Translations under genes and position numbers: made by a program
Assembly (NCBI GenBank): GCA_025450555.1
Contig: JANWHF010000346.1
Coordinates: 1-14,967, forward strand
Source: Tepidisphaeraceae bacterium
GTDB taxonomy: Bacteria; Planctomycetota; Phycisphaerae; Tepidisphaerales; Tepidisphaeraceae
Length of the DNA: 14,967 nt
Reading direction: 5' to 3'
Shown: positions 1 to 7,678 of the stretch, one piece after another
How the letters are laid out: the number at the start of each line of letters is the position of its first letter
How positions within the stretch are numbered: the first letter of the stretch is position 1
Notes under the pieces: model-generated
What the model was told of the DNA's origin: nothing
The model's input: the letters and a program-made list of their open reading frames with translations, nothing else
The model's database searches: none

Positions 1-1784
1 CCGGCGGCAGCCAGCGCCTCGCGCGGCGATGCGAGCCGCAGGCGGAAGCAGGAACCGGAGCCGGGTGTGCTGGTGACGTCGATACTGCCTCCATGAACCT
101 GCGCGACGTGCTTGACGATCGACAGGCCCAGCCCTGTTCCGCCCATTTCGCGGGAGCGCGAGCGATCGACGCGATAGAAGCGTTCAAAAATACGGGGGAT
201 ATCGTCGGCTGGAATCCCGATGCCATTGTCTTCGACTTCGACGACGATCATTTCATCCGGCTCCTGCCGAGCCGACACTCGAACCGTCCCGCCTTCCGGC
301 GTGTATTTGATTGCATTGTCGATCAGGTTGCTGATGGCACGCTCGAGGTAATCACCATTTCCAAGAACGCGCGGAAGATCGCGGCTGATTTCGATCAGAA
401 GTGTCTGGGATTTCTTTTGCGCAGTCGGTGCCAGCAAATCTGCGGCACGACGCACGACGCTGCCCAGATCGACTCGCACGGGCCGGGGCAATTCCGGCAG
501 GCTTTCGAGCCGCGAAAGCTCGAGCAGATCGCTGACAAGATTGGTGAGCTGATCGACATGCTTTCGGATGGTCCCGAGGAATTTCGGGCCGGCCACCGGG
601 TCGGAAAGCGCGCCGTCGATCAGCGTCTCGGTGAATCCTTTGATCACTGTCAAAGGCGTGCGAAGCTCGTGACTGACGTTGGCGACAAATTCCTTGCGAA
701 GCTCCTGATAGCGCACCGATCGCGTCGTATCGTGCGCGACCAGCACAAGTCCCTGCGGCGGCCCTTCACTGGGAAACGTGCATGCAGAGACTTCAAGATA
801 CCGACCGACCGCGGGACTTACCTGAAACGTGCGGCGATGGCCATCGCTTAGAACTTCCGTTGTAGCGTGCAGAATTGGTTCATTAGCCACTACTTCGAAC
901 AATGCTTGGCCCTGCGCACCTTCTAAAGGAAACCCCAGAAGCTCGGACGCCTTTTCATTGACCAGAACAATGCGCTGGCGCATGTCGATGGCGATAACGC
1001 CGTCGCTCATGCTCGTGAGGATGGTAAGCAGCTCGGCATGATCCTTTGTCGTCTGATCGAGCAGCGAAGATATTGAGTCGGCCATGGCGTTCAGCGCGGC
1101 GGCGAGCGTCGCGATCTCCCCTGAACCACTTGATAACATGCGGTAATGCATGTTCCCCGATGCCAGTCCCTTGGCAAAATCTGCGAGCTCGCGAACCGGA
1201 GCAGTGTGCCGGCTGGCGAAGATATATCCAATGCCCGTTGCAAGAATAATGACCGCCAGTGAAACCGCTGCCAGCGCTCCATAGAGAAGATGCAATTGGC
1301 GCGAGAGCTCAGCCAGGTGCATCGAAAGGCGGACGAAATAAGGCCGCCCCTGCGGAGTTTGGAGGCGCCGCGCCAGGTAAAGAAAATCGACGCCGACCGT
1401 TGCACTGTGGCGAATCGAATCGCCCTGCCCGGCAACATCGGCGCGCATGACTTCCTCGCGATGCCGATGGTTTTCCATGTGTGCGGGATCGGCTTCGCTG
1501 TCGCCTAGAACTTGCCCGCTATAGTCGATGATCGTGACGCGGCAGCCGAGCTTTTCTGCCAGACTATGAACGCGCGGCTGGATTTGATTGATGTCTTTGC
1601 CCGAAATCTCCGAGCCGATCAGATCCCCCACCAGGCCCGCTTCATTTCCGAGCTGCTGACGAATGTTCTGTAGATAGGATTTGCGGATACGCCAACCGGC
1701 GAAACTTCCCACTGCACTGATGGCGACACACACCAGCAGCAGATATGGCAGAAACAGGCGCCTGAAAAAACGACTCGTCAGCAA
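1..1784 (-). CDS. phoR: Phosphate-regulon sensor histidine kinase PhoR (C-terminus cut by window edge)
   Basis: Inner-membrane histidine kinase that senses phosphate limitation and phosphorylates PhoB. I translated it by hand: 594 codons are open and continue past the left edge. Order: TM1 (about 10-30), periplasmic sensor (31-167), TM2 (168-190), HAMP (191-243), PAS (about 250-355), HisKA with FVANVSHELRTPL and phospho-accepting H372, then the ATPase with N-box NLIDNAIKY (486-494), G1 DNGIGI (519-524) and G2 GGTGLGLS (548-555). About 40 residues follow G2, so only the extreme C-terminus should be missing. The sensor contains DSEADPAHMENH, recalling the Cache-like domain of Bacillus PhoR; E. 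coli PhoR has no such large sensor. The start is inferred to be TTG at 1784, with GAGG nine bases upstream; no ATG or GTG fits better. It lies 62 bp after phoB as the last visible operon gene. Confidence 0.95.
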   Translation of the reverse strand, partial: MLTSRFFRRLFLPYLLLVCVAISAVGSFAGWRIRKSYLQNIRQQLGNEAGLVGDLIGSEISGKDINQIQPRVHSLAEKLGCRVTIIDYSGQVLGDSEADPAHMENHRHREEVMRADVAGQGDSIRHSATVGVDFLYLARRLQTPQGRPYFVRLSMHLAELSRQLHLLYGALAAVSLAVIILATGIGYIFASRHTAPVRELADFAKGLASGNMHYRMLSSGSGEIATLAAALNAMADSISSLLDQTTKDHAELLTILTSMSDGVIAIDMRQRIVLVNEKASELLGFPLEGAQGQALFEVVANEPILHATTEVLSDGHRRTFQVSPAVGRYLEVSACTFPSEGPPQGLVLVAHDTTRSVRYQELRKEFVANVSHELRTPLTVIKGFTETLIDGALSDPVAGPKFLGTIRKHVDQLTNLVSDLLELSRLESLPELPRPVRVDLGSVVRRAADLLAPTAQKKSQTLLIEISRDLPRVLGNGDYLERAISNLIDNAIKYTPEGGTVRVSARQEPDEMIVVEVEDNGIGIPADDIPRIFERFYRVDRSRSREMGGTGLGLSIVKHVAQVHGGSIDVTSTPGSGSCFRLRLASPREALAAA

Positions 1785-1846
1785 AGCAGATTTCCCTCGA
1801 CAAAGACGCTGGGGTTCACTCGGAAGCCGGTTGCAGTCAAGCCATA

Positions 1847-2539
1847 TTATGTACCGGCTGGCCGGAATTTATAACCAAACCCGCGGACCGTTTCGATCTG
1901 GTCGCCCGCCGCGCCCAACTTCCTTCGGACCGACATCATATGTACGTCCACCGTGCGATCGAAGACGGCTGAATCATTGGTCGATGCCGAGCTGATGATC
2001 TCATCGCGATTGAAAACGCGTCCCGGCCGGCTCACCAGCAGATGCAGGATGCGGAATTCAGTTGCCGTCAGCCCTACGCGGTTGCCGTTGACGGTCACCT
2101 CGTGACCCAGGAGATCGATCTGAAGCTCGCCGCTGCGCACGACGGCCGGCTGTTCATGTTGGGCTGCAACCCGCCGAAGAACCGCCTTCACGCGCGCCAC
2201 AACTTCTTGAGGGCTGAAAGGCTTGGTGATGTAATCATCGGCCCCCAATTCCAGTCCCACGATTCGATCGGCTTCGGTTGCCTTGGCCGTTAGCATGATG
2301 ACCGGCATCCGCGCGGTGCGCGGATCGGCGCGAAGCCGCTGGCAAACCTGCAGACCGTCAAAGCCCGGCATCATCAGATCCAGGACGACCAGGTCCGGCG
2401 CATGCTTGCTGGCCACCTCCAATCCCGATTGCCCGTCGGTGGCGGCGATGACTTCGAATCCCTCCTTTTCCAGGTTGTAACGTACCAGATCGATCAAATC
2501 GCGCTCGTCGTCGATCACCAGAATCGTGCCCTTGGCCAT
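1847..2539 (-). CDS. phoB: Phosphate-regulon response regulator PhoB
   Basis: OmpR/PhoB-family response regulator that binds Pho boxes when phosphorylated by PhoR. The receiver domain (about 5-120) shows the acidic pair D10-D11, phospho-acceptor D54 in VVLDLMMPG, switch T84 and K106 in ITKPFSPQEV. The C-terminal winged helix (about 130-228) carries LTATEFRILHLLVSRPGRVF and RTVDVHMMSVRRKL, and ends at the usual FGYKF motif. I chose ATG 2539 (230 aa) because MAKGTILVIDDE is the family-typical N-terminus and AAGGA lies seven bases upstream. An in-frame ATG at 2608 overlaps the phoU stop as ATGA and would add 23 atypical residues; translational coupling from phoU could still use it. The gene sits between phoU and phoR. 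Confidence 0.95.
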   Translation of the reverse strand: MAKGTILVIDDERDLIDLVRYNLEKEGFEVIAATDGQSGLEVASKHAPDLVVLDLMMPGFDGLQVCQRLRADPRTARMPVIMLTAKATEADRIVGLELGADDYITKPFSPQEVVARVKAVLRRVAAQHEQPAVVRSGELQIDLLGHEVTVNGNRVGLTATEFRILHLLVSRPGRVFNRDEIISSASTNDSAVFDRTVDVHMMSVRRKLGAAGDQIETVRGFGYKFRPAGT

Positions 2540-2604
2540 GATGGGTTCCTTCGCGGGCGGCTGCGCGGACGTCGCCACGCGCCGGATTGTAGTCGTCGGT
2601 GTGC

Positions 2605-3321
2605 TCATGTGCGTGCATCTCCATTACTTGAGATCAGCGGATCCTCAGCTTGCTCGGGTGGCGAGGGCATGCCGCGCTTGTGCCGCACGTCGCGGCCTTG
2701 AATCCAGTAAATGACTTCCTCGGCAATGTTGGTCGCGTGATCGCCAATTCGCTCGAGATTGCGGGCGATCAGAATCAGCGACATGCCCTGCTGGATCTTT
2801 CGTGGGTCGGCCATCATGTGGGTCAGCACCACGCGGAAAATCTGGTCGCGAAACGCATCGACCTGCTCTTCCTGCTCGAGGACGCCATCGGCCAGAGCAC
2901 AATCGCGCTGGCTCATCGCAGATAAGCTGCTGCGCACCATGGCCTGCACCACATTGCCCATGATGCTCAAATCCACCAGCGGCGCGATCCTCTGGCCGCC
3001 TAACGCATGGTGACTGTTCTGGCAGATGTTGATCGCCTGGTCGGCGATGCGCTCCAGTTCTCCGCCGATGCGCGAAGCCATGAATAAAAACCGGGCATCG
3101 CGTGCAACCGGCTGCTGAAGCGTCGTCAGGCGAATGGCCGTTTCATCCACTTCCACCTGGATCGCATTGACCTTCTGCTCGCGCGAGAAGCATTCAGCCG
3201 CCAGCGATTCATTGCCCTCTTCATAAATGCGCAGGGCGGTGTGAATCATGCTTTCCACCATCGAGCCCATCATCACGATGCGCTTGAATAGCTCTTCGAG
3301 TTGTTCGTCAAAGTGTCGCAT
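2605..3321 (-). CDS. phoU: Phosphate signalling regulator PhoU
   Basis: Cytoplasmic all-helical protein that relays the state of the PstSCAB transporter to PhoR and restrains uptake and Pho signalling when phosphate is plentiful. At 238 aa it has the normal family length. Both copies of the PhoU repeat are visible, each with the family metal-binding type motif: ELERIADQAINICQN in the first half and NLERIGDHATNIAEEVIYW in the second. The N-terminus (MRHFDEQLEELFKRIVMMG) is typical. GAGG lies eight bases before the ATG, inside a small hairpin. The stop overlaps an upstream in-frame ATG of phoB as ATGA. It follows pstB by 32 bp, the usual order in Pho operons. Confidence 0.96.
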   Translation of the reverse strand: MRHFDEQLEELFKRIVMMGSMVESMIHTALRIYEEGNESLAAECFSREQKVNAIQVEVDETAIRLTTLQQPVARDARFLFMASRIGGELERIADQAINICQNSHHALGGQRIAPLVDLSIMGNVVQAMVRSSLSAMSQRDCALADGVLEQEEQVDAFRDQIFRVVLTHMMADPRKIQQGMSLILIARNLERIGDHATNIAEEVIYWIQGRDVRHKRGMPSPPEQAEDPLISSNGDART

Positions 3322-3328
3322 GGCAAAT

Positions 3329-3343
3329 GCCTCGAATTGAGGC
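3329..3343 (-). promoter_or_regulatory. Small hairpin containing the phoU ribosome-binding site
   Basis: In the pstB-phoU gap the minus strand reads GCCTC-AATTC-GAGGC, a perfect 5-bp stem with a 5-base loop. The GAGG of the right arm is the best Shine-Dalgarno candidate for phoU, eight bases before its ATG. The stem could therefore lower phoU translation. The complementarity is visible; any regulatory effect is inference. Confidence 0.35.
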
Positions 3344-3353
3344 CAGTTAAGAA

Positions 3354-4331
3354 TCAGCCAAATCGGCCGGTGACGTAGCTTTCCGTTTCCTTCAGGTGCG
3401 GGTTGACGAAAATGGAGTTGGTCGGCCCGTATTCCACGAGGCGGCCCATGTACATGAAGGCCGTGTAGTCGCTCACGCGTGCCGCCTGCTGCATGTTATG
3501 TGTGACGATGACGACGGTGTATTTGCCGCGCAGGGCATAGATCAGCTCTTCGACCTTCCCGGTGGCAATCGGATCGAGAGCCGAACAGGGCTCGTCCATC
3601 AACAGAACTTCGGGTTCGGCGGCAATTGCGCGGGCGATACACAGCCGCTGCTGCTGGCCGCCGGACATGCCCAGGGCGCTGGTATGCAGCCGGTCCTTCA
3701 CCTCATCCCATAGCGCCGCGGATCGCAGTGATTTTTCGCAGACTTCATCCAGCACCCGACGTCGCCGTTCGCCCCCGATTCTGAGTGCGTAGACGACATT
3801 CTCCAAGATGGACATTGGAAATGGGTTGGATTTTTGAAATACCATTCCCATTTTCTTGCGAAGCCGAATGACGTCGACCTTGCGATCGTGAATGTCCTGC
3901 CCCTGAAAGCGGATGCGCCCTTCGACTCGTACATTTTCGATCAGGTCATTGAGGCGGTTGAAGCTGCGAAGCAGCGTGGATTTGCCGCAGCCCGAAGGGC
4001 CAATGAGCGCCGTCACCTTGCCTGCGGGAATCTGCATGGTGATTCCGTGCAGCGCGCGATGTTTTCCGTAATGGAGTTTGAAATCCTCCGTGCTCAAGAC
4101 ATGCTGCTCGGCCGCCAGCTCGGCATGAATCGCCGGCCCCTGAGGCGATTGCTCAGTGGGGGTGGTCGTTGGGAGATGCACCGGATTTTGTCCATTGCGG
4201 CCGGGCGCGATATCGGGGTTGAGCGATCGCAATACCGGTTGAATCGGTGGCAGCGAAGTTCCCGGCTGCGGCGCTTCGCGGTTGGCGCGGGCATGGCCGC
4301 GCTCTGCCGTCGGATGTTCAGTTTTAACCAT
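3354..4331 (-). CDS. pstB: Phosphate ABC transporter ATP-binding protein PstB with N-terminal extension
   Basis: Cytoplasmic ATPase that powers PstCA phosphate import. With ATG at 4331 the protein is 325 aa. Walker A GPSGCGKST is at 111-119, the Q-loop at Q166 (VFQKSNPFP), the signature MSGGQQQRLCIARA at 222-235, Walker B VLLMDE at 242-247 and the H-loop histidine at 278. The C-terminal TESYVTGRFG is typical of PstB. The family is usually about 250-260 aa. The extra 75 or so N-terminal residues are rich in Pro, Thr, Gln and Arg and look disordered. The start is supported by GGAG seven bases upstream and a clean 19-bp gap after pstA. An in-frame ATG at 4373 would overlap pstA and add 14 residues. 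A start nearer the ATPase domain would need experimental proof. Confidence 0.96.
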   Translation of the reverse strand: MVKTEHPTAERGHARANREAPQPGTSLPPIQPVLRSLNPDIAPGRNGQNPVHLPTTTPTEQSPQGPAIHAELAAEQHVLSTEDFKLHYGKHRALHGITMQIPAGKVTALIGPSGCGKSTLLRSFNRLNDLIENVRVEGRIRFQGQDIHDRKVDVIRLRKKMGMVFQKSNPFPMSILENVVYALRIGGERRRRVLDEVCEKSLRSAALWDEVKDRLHTSALGMSGGQQQRLCIARAIAAEPEVLLMDEPCSALDPIATGKVEELIYALRGKYTVVIVTHNMQQAARVSDYTAFMYMGRLVEYGPTNSIFVNPHLKETESYVTGRFG

Positions 4332-4350
4332 GTGACCTCTCCGGTGATTG

Positions 4351-5232
4351 CTATCTCGCTGCGCGCGCTCCATAGCCGCTGGCGCGCATCGTCAGGCGAA
4401 CCGTCACGTTCAGCACAAAAATCAAAGCCAGCAGAACCAGAATCCCAGCCCAGGCCTTTCGGCTCTCTTCCTTGTAAGGCTCCATTGCCGCGTGATAAAT
4501 CTGCACCGTCAAAGACGGAAACGGGCGCGAAGGATTGGATTCCAGAAACCGGCTTCCCAAGGCGGTAAACAGCAGCGGAGCCGTTTCACCCGCAACGCGG
4601 GCGATCGCCAGCATGATGCCGGTGATGACGCTTCCAAAGGCCGCCGGCACGACGACGCGGAGAATGGTCCGCGCCTTGGTCGCGCCGAGTGCCACCGAAG
4701 CTTCGCGATATCCGCGGGGGACCAGCAGCAGCATTTCCTCAGTCGTCCGTGCCACCAGTGGGATCATGATGAAGGCCAACGCGGCGGCCCCCGCCCAGCC
4801 GTTGTAACTTCCCAGCGGCACAACCAGCAGCTCGTAACCGAGAATGCCAACAACAATGCTCGGCACGCCCGTCTGAACATCGGCGATAAATCTCACTGGC
4901 CCCGCAAGCCAGGATCGGCTGCTGTACTCCGCCAAATAAATCCCCGCCAGCATACCGATCGGAATGCCAATCAGACTAGCCATCGCGATCATGATGATGC
5001 TTCCGACGATTCCATTTTGCAGCCCGCCCGGAAAACCCGCCGCCCCCGCCGGCACGGGCAATTGCGTGAACAGCGCCAGGTCCACCGATTTGTATCCGAG
5101 TGAAATGAGGTACCCGCTGACCATTCCAAGCAAGCCCAGAATGACCGCGGTAAACAGGATGCAAAGCCCGAACATCAAGTGGCTTTTCCCGCGAATATAT
5201 ACACTGGCGATTTGCATCCGGACTGCGCTCAC
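4351..5232 (-). CDS. pstA: Phosphate ABC transporter permease PstA
   Basis: One of the two inner-membrane permease subunits of the phosphate importer. It is 293 aa, the normal PstA length, with about six hydrophobic helices (the first near 19-45). The ABC-permease EAA loop that docks onto PstB is seen at about 175-196 (YREASVALGATKARTILRVV), followed by the family-typical RVAGETAPLLFTA. The start is read as GTG at 5232, whose first base is the last base of the pstC stop codon, implying tight translational coupling. An ATG five codons downstream (5217) is an alternative; neither has a strong Shine-Dalgarno. The stop is 19 bp from the pstB start. Confidence 0.95.
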   Translation of the reverse strand: MSAVRMQIASVYIRGKSHLMFGLCILFTAVILGLLGMVSGYLISLGYKSVDLALFTQLPVPAGAAGFPGGLQNGIVGSIIMIAMASLIGIPIGMLAGIYLAEYSSRSWLAGPVRFIADVQTGVPSIVVGILGYELLVVPLGSYNGWAGAAALAFIMIPLVARTTEEMLLLVPRGYREASVALGATKARTILRVVVPAAFGSVITGIMLAIARVAGETAPLLFTALGSRFLESNPSRPFPSLTVQIYHAAMEPYKEESRKAWAGILVLLALIFVLNVTVRLTMRASGYGARAAR

Positions 5233-6356
5233 TAAACGGCCGGTCGCGCCGAGCGACCGACGATCATGTAACGGGCGATCACGTTGAAAAGCAGCGACAT
5301 CACCAGAAGGATCAGCGCCACTTCCACCAGCGCCGATCGTTGAATGTTGCTGCTGGCTTCGGCAAATTCATTGGCTAGAAGACTCGACATCGTCTGCGCG
5401 GGAGCGAACAGCGAGCTGCTGATGCGATTGGCGTTGCCGATGACCATCGCCACCGCCATCGTCTCCCCCGCCGCCCGCGCCAAGCCGAGCATGATCGCTC
5501 CAAACAAACCCGTTCGCCCATAGCGAAGCATCACTTGGCAGCTTTGCCACCAGGTTGCGCCCAGGGCCAGCGATCCTTCGATCTGCACGCGCGGCACGGC
5601 CCGCAAAACGTCGCGCCCCAGCGACGTGATGATCGGCAGAATCATCACCGCCAGGATCAATCCCGCGCAGAGCATGTCGCGACCGGTCAGCCCCTGGTCG
5701 CTGTGGAACATTCGCAGGAAAAAGACTTTGCCGGCAACGGCGTTGAGCGCTGGCTCGAGATGATCCTGAAGGAACGGAGCCAGGACGAAAAGGCCCCAGA
5801 TGCCGTACGCGATGCTCGGAATAGCCGCCAGGAATTCGATCAGGAATGAAATCGGCCCAAGCAGCAGGCCAATTCGCGGCCCGATCCGCACGATAAACAG
5901 CGAAGCTCCAATGCTCAGCGGCACCGCCACGAACAGCGCAATGATTGAACTGACCACCGTTCCATAAATGACAGGCAGCGCGCCAAATTCCGGCGGAAGA
6001 GTCACCGTCACCTCTTCCCCATCGGCATCGCGCATTATATTCCCCTTCGCGTCCCGCATTACGACTTCGCGCTCATTGGGACGCCAGGACGAGCTCGCCA
6101 GGAAGTGCGCCTTGAAAGCCGTGATGGAGGGCATCGCGGCGGTGGTCAGTACCAGCACCAGCGCGCCGAGCATGATGAGGATGAAAATTGCCGCACCGCG
6201 CGCCAGCAGGGCAAACAACAGGTCCGCCCGCGACTCGGCGCCGCCCTGCTGGACGATGGAGGCGCCGCCTCGCGGCAGGCGTCCTCCATCGCCCGGCAGC
6301 GGCGGGCTTTGCATTGGCGACTGAAGCGTGCCGGAAACTACCGACATAGATTTCAC
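5232..6356 (-). CDS. pstC: Phosphate ABC transporter permease PstC
   Basis: Partner permease of PstA in the inner membrane. It is 374 aa, longer than the usual 300-320. TM1 is at about 52-73. The conserved EFLAAIPSIAYGIWGLFVLA (174-193), the EAA loop around IEGSLALGAT (259-268) and ARAAGETMAVAMVIGN identify the family. Two things account for the extra length: a hydrophilic, Pro/Gly-rich N-terminal tail of about 45 residues, and a charged insertion at about 94-121, between TM1 and the conserved EFGALPVIYGT, in the first periplasmic loop. The start is GTG 6356, or ATG three codons later (6347), which has GGTGA just upstream; I cannot decide between them. It overlaps pstA by one base and follows pstS with a hairpin in between. 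Confidence 0.95.
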   Translation of the reverse strand: MKSMSVVSGTLQSPMQSPPLPGDGGRLPRGGASIVQQGGAESRADLLFALLARGAAIFILIMLGALVLVLTTAAMPSITAFKAHFLASSSWRPNEREVVMRDAKGNIMRDADGEEVTVTLPPEFGALPVIYGTVVSSIIALFVAVPLSIGASLFIVRIGPRIGLLLGPISFLIEFLAAIPSIAYGIWGLFVLAPFLQDHLEPALNAVAGKVFFLRMFHSDQGLTGRDMLCAGLILAVMILPIITSLGRDVLRAVPRVQIEGSLALGATWWQSCQVMLRYGRTGLFGAIMLGLARAAGETMAVAMVIGNANRISSSLFAPAQTMSSLLANEFAEASSNIQRSALVEVALILLVMSLLFNVIARYMIVGRSARPAV

Positions 6357-6370
6357 CGCGCCTTTTTCAG

Positions 6371-6399
6371 CAGCCGACAGAACAGATTGCTATCGGCTG
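6371..6399 (-). promoter_or_regulatory. Stem-loop at the pstS-pstC junction
   Basis: CAGCCGA (6371-6377) and TCGGCTG (6393-6399) form a perfect 7-bp inverted repeat with a 15-base loop, covering the pstS stop codon (6390-6392) and most of the gap to pstC. No T-run follows on the minus strand, so it is not a canonical terminator. A hairpin here could protect the 3' end of pstS mRNA and let the binding protein be made in excess over the permeases, as reported for intercistronic hairpins in other transporter operons. The role is inference. Confidence 0.4.
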
Positions 6400-7454
6400 G
6401 CGGTGGCAATTGGGTGGCCCGACCAGGTCAGGGAATTGATGGCCGACGCCACTTTCTTCTGCACGCCGGCGCTCAGCGGAGCGTAGTCGAGCGATGGGGC
6501 CAGGGTTTCACCTTCGCTGGTTGCCCAGCGGAGGAAATCGGTCAGCGCTCGCGCTTTCTCCTGGTCCTTCAGATAATCCAGATCCTTGTAGACGATGACG
6601 TAGGTGAAGGACGAAATCGGATACGCCTTCTGGCCGTGCTGGTCCCAGATGTTCACCGCCAGCCCATGTGACATTTGATTCAAGGCCCCTTCGCCGGCCA
6701 TCGAAACCGATTCAGCACTGGCCTTGACAAAATGGCCGTCGCGATTCTTGAGCGTCGCGAATGGGATCTTGTTTTCCAGTGCGTAAGCAAGTTCGACATA
6801 GCCCAGCGCGCCGTGAGTCGTCTGCACGATCTGCGTCACGCCGGCATTCTGCGGCCCGCCGGTGCCTGTGGGCCACTCGACTTGCTTCCCTGAACCGATC
6901 TTGTTTTTGAAGTTTTCGCTTTGCGTGGAGAGATAGTTGGTAAAGATGTAATTCGTACCGCTGCCATCGGTGCGATGAACGGAGGTGATCGCCAGATCGG
7001 GAAGAGCCGCGCCTTCATTGAGTGCGGCAATGCGCGGATCATTCCACTTCTTGATCTGGCCAAGATAAATGTCAGCCAGGACCGGCCCATCGAGCTTCAG
7101 CTCTCCGTTAAAGCCCGGCAGGTTGTAAGCCAATACGACCGCGCCGGCGACCGTCGGAATCTCGACGATCTTTTCCGCGCCGCCCGCCGCCTGAAGTTCC
7201 TTCTTGCTCATCGGGGCATCGGAGCCGGCCCAGTCGAAAGTCTTGTCGGTGATACCTTTGATGCCGCCGCCGGAACCGATCGCCTGGTAATCGATCTTTA
7301 TGTCGGGATGGGCTTTCTGATATTCGGTGACCCAGCGCTGATAAATGGGAGCGGGGAAGGTTGCTCCGCCGCCTTGCAGGCGCACGTCGGCATGAGCCGC
7401 CCCACCGAGGACGAACGCCAATCCGGCTGCCGCCAGAAATGATTGAATCCGCAT
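6390..7454 (-). CDS. pstS: Periplasmic phosphate-binding protein PstS
   Basis: High-affinity phosphate receptor that delivers phosphate to PstCA. At 354 aa it closely resembles the E. coli type. It has a Sec signal peptide with a likely cut after AHA at 22/23, the N-terminal GGGATFPAPIYQRW, IGSGGGIKGI, DWAGSDAPMS, DIYLGQIKKWNDP, the phosphate-binding HRTDGSGTNYIFTNYL, and GALGYVELAYA. There is no lipobox, so it should be a soluble periplasmic protein. I chose ATG 7454 because GGAG lies seven bases upstream and the signal peptide begins there. A longer frame starting at 7493 adds 13 basic residues ahead of the signal peptide and is unlikely. It is the first gene of pstSCAB-phoUBR, and the lipoprotein gene diverges from it. 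Confidence 0.97.
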   Translation of the reverse strand: MRIQSFLAAAGLAFVLGGAAHADVRLQGGGATFPAPIYQRWVTEYQKAHPDIKIDYQAIGSGGGIKGITDKTFDWAGSDAPMSKKELQAAGGAEKIVEIPTVAGAVVLAYNLPGFNGELKLDGPVLADIYLGQIKKWNDPRIAALNEGAALPDLAITSVHRTDGSGTNYIFTNYLSTQSENFKNKIGSGKQVEWPTGTGGPQNAGVTQIVQTTHGALGYVELAYALENKIPFATLKNRDGHFVKASAESVSMAGEGALNQMSHGLAVNIWDQHGQKAYPISSFTYVIVYKDLDYLKDQEKARALTDFLRWATSEGETLAPSLDYAPLSAGVQKKVASAINSLTWSGHPIATASR

Positions 7455-7527
7455 AAGGTTTCTCCTTTGCCTGTGTTTCTTGTTCAGGCACACTTCTAGG
7501 GGGCGTGGGTTCAGGAAAAATCGGCGG

Positions 7528-7561
7528 ATTATGAATGTTTGGTTAAGACAAGGCGATTGGC
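7528..7561 (-). promoter_or_regulatory. Candidate pstS operon promoter in the pstS/lipoprotein divergent gap
   Basis: The 224-bp gap 7455-7678 separates divergent genes and must hold promoters for both. On the minus strand CATAAT (7533 to 7528) matches the -10 consensus at five of six positions and would give a leader of roughly 65-70 bases. No good -35 is seen at the right distance, which fits an activator-dependent promoter. Just upstream lies TTGTCTTAA, resembling one half of the E. coli Pho box (CTGTCATAA), but I find no convincing second half. For the plus-strand gene TAATAT (7646-7651) is a possible -10. These are weak, by-eye calls. Confidence 0.3.
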
Positions 7562-7678
7562 GGCGAATCTTCTAACGCCCTATTTCACAACCATTACAAG
7601 GGCTTCATTGATGATTTGCCGGCGCATTCTTTGCAGAACATTAATTAATATGGATTGGCAAACGAAAGGAGATGTTGC

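Noticed and set aside
93..851. Long plus-strand open frame (252 codons).
   Set aside because: It is antisense to phoR, whose minus-strand translation shows complete kinase motifs; the plus frame shows no recognisable domain.
2540..2608. N-terminal 23-residue extension of PhoB from ATG 2608.
   Set aside because: Not family-like, and the internal ATG has a better ribosome-binding site and begins the standard receiver domain; kept only as an alternative because of the ATGA overlap with phoU.
3834..5103. Overlapping plus-strand frames of about 245-250 codons opposite pstB and pstA.
   Set aside because: Arg/Gln-rich composition without domains, opposite two strongly conserved transporter genes.
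7583..7610. TTTCACA, ATTACAA and CTTCATT at about 10-bp spacing as a Pho box for the lipoprotein or pstS.
   Set aside because: The units agree poorly with each other and with any known Pho-box consensus, and no -10 sits at the right distance on either strand.
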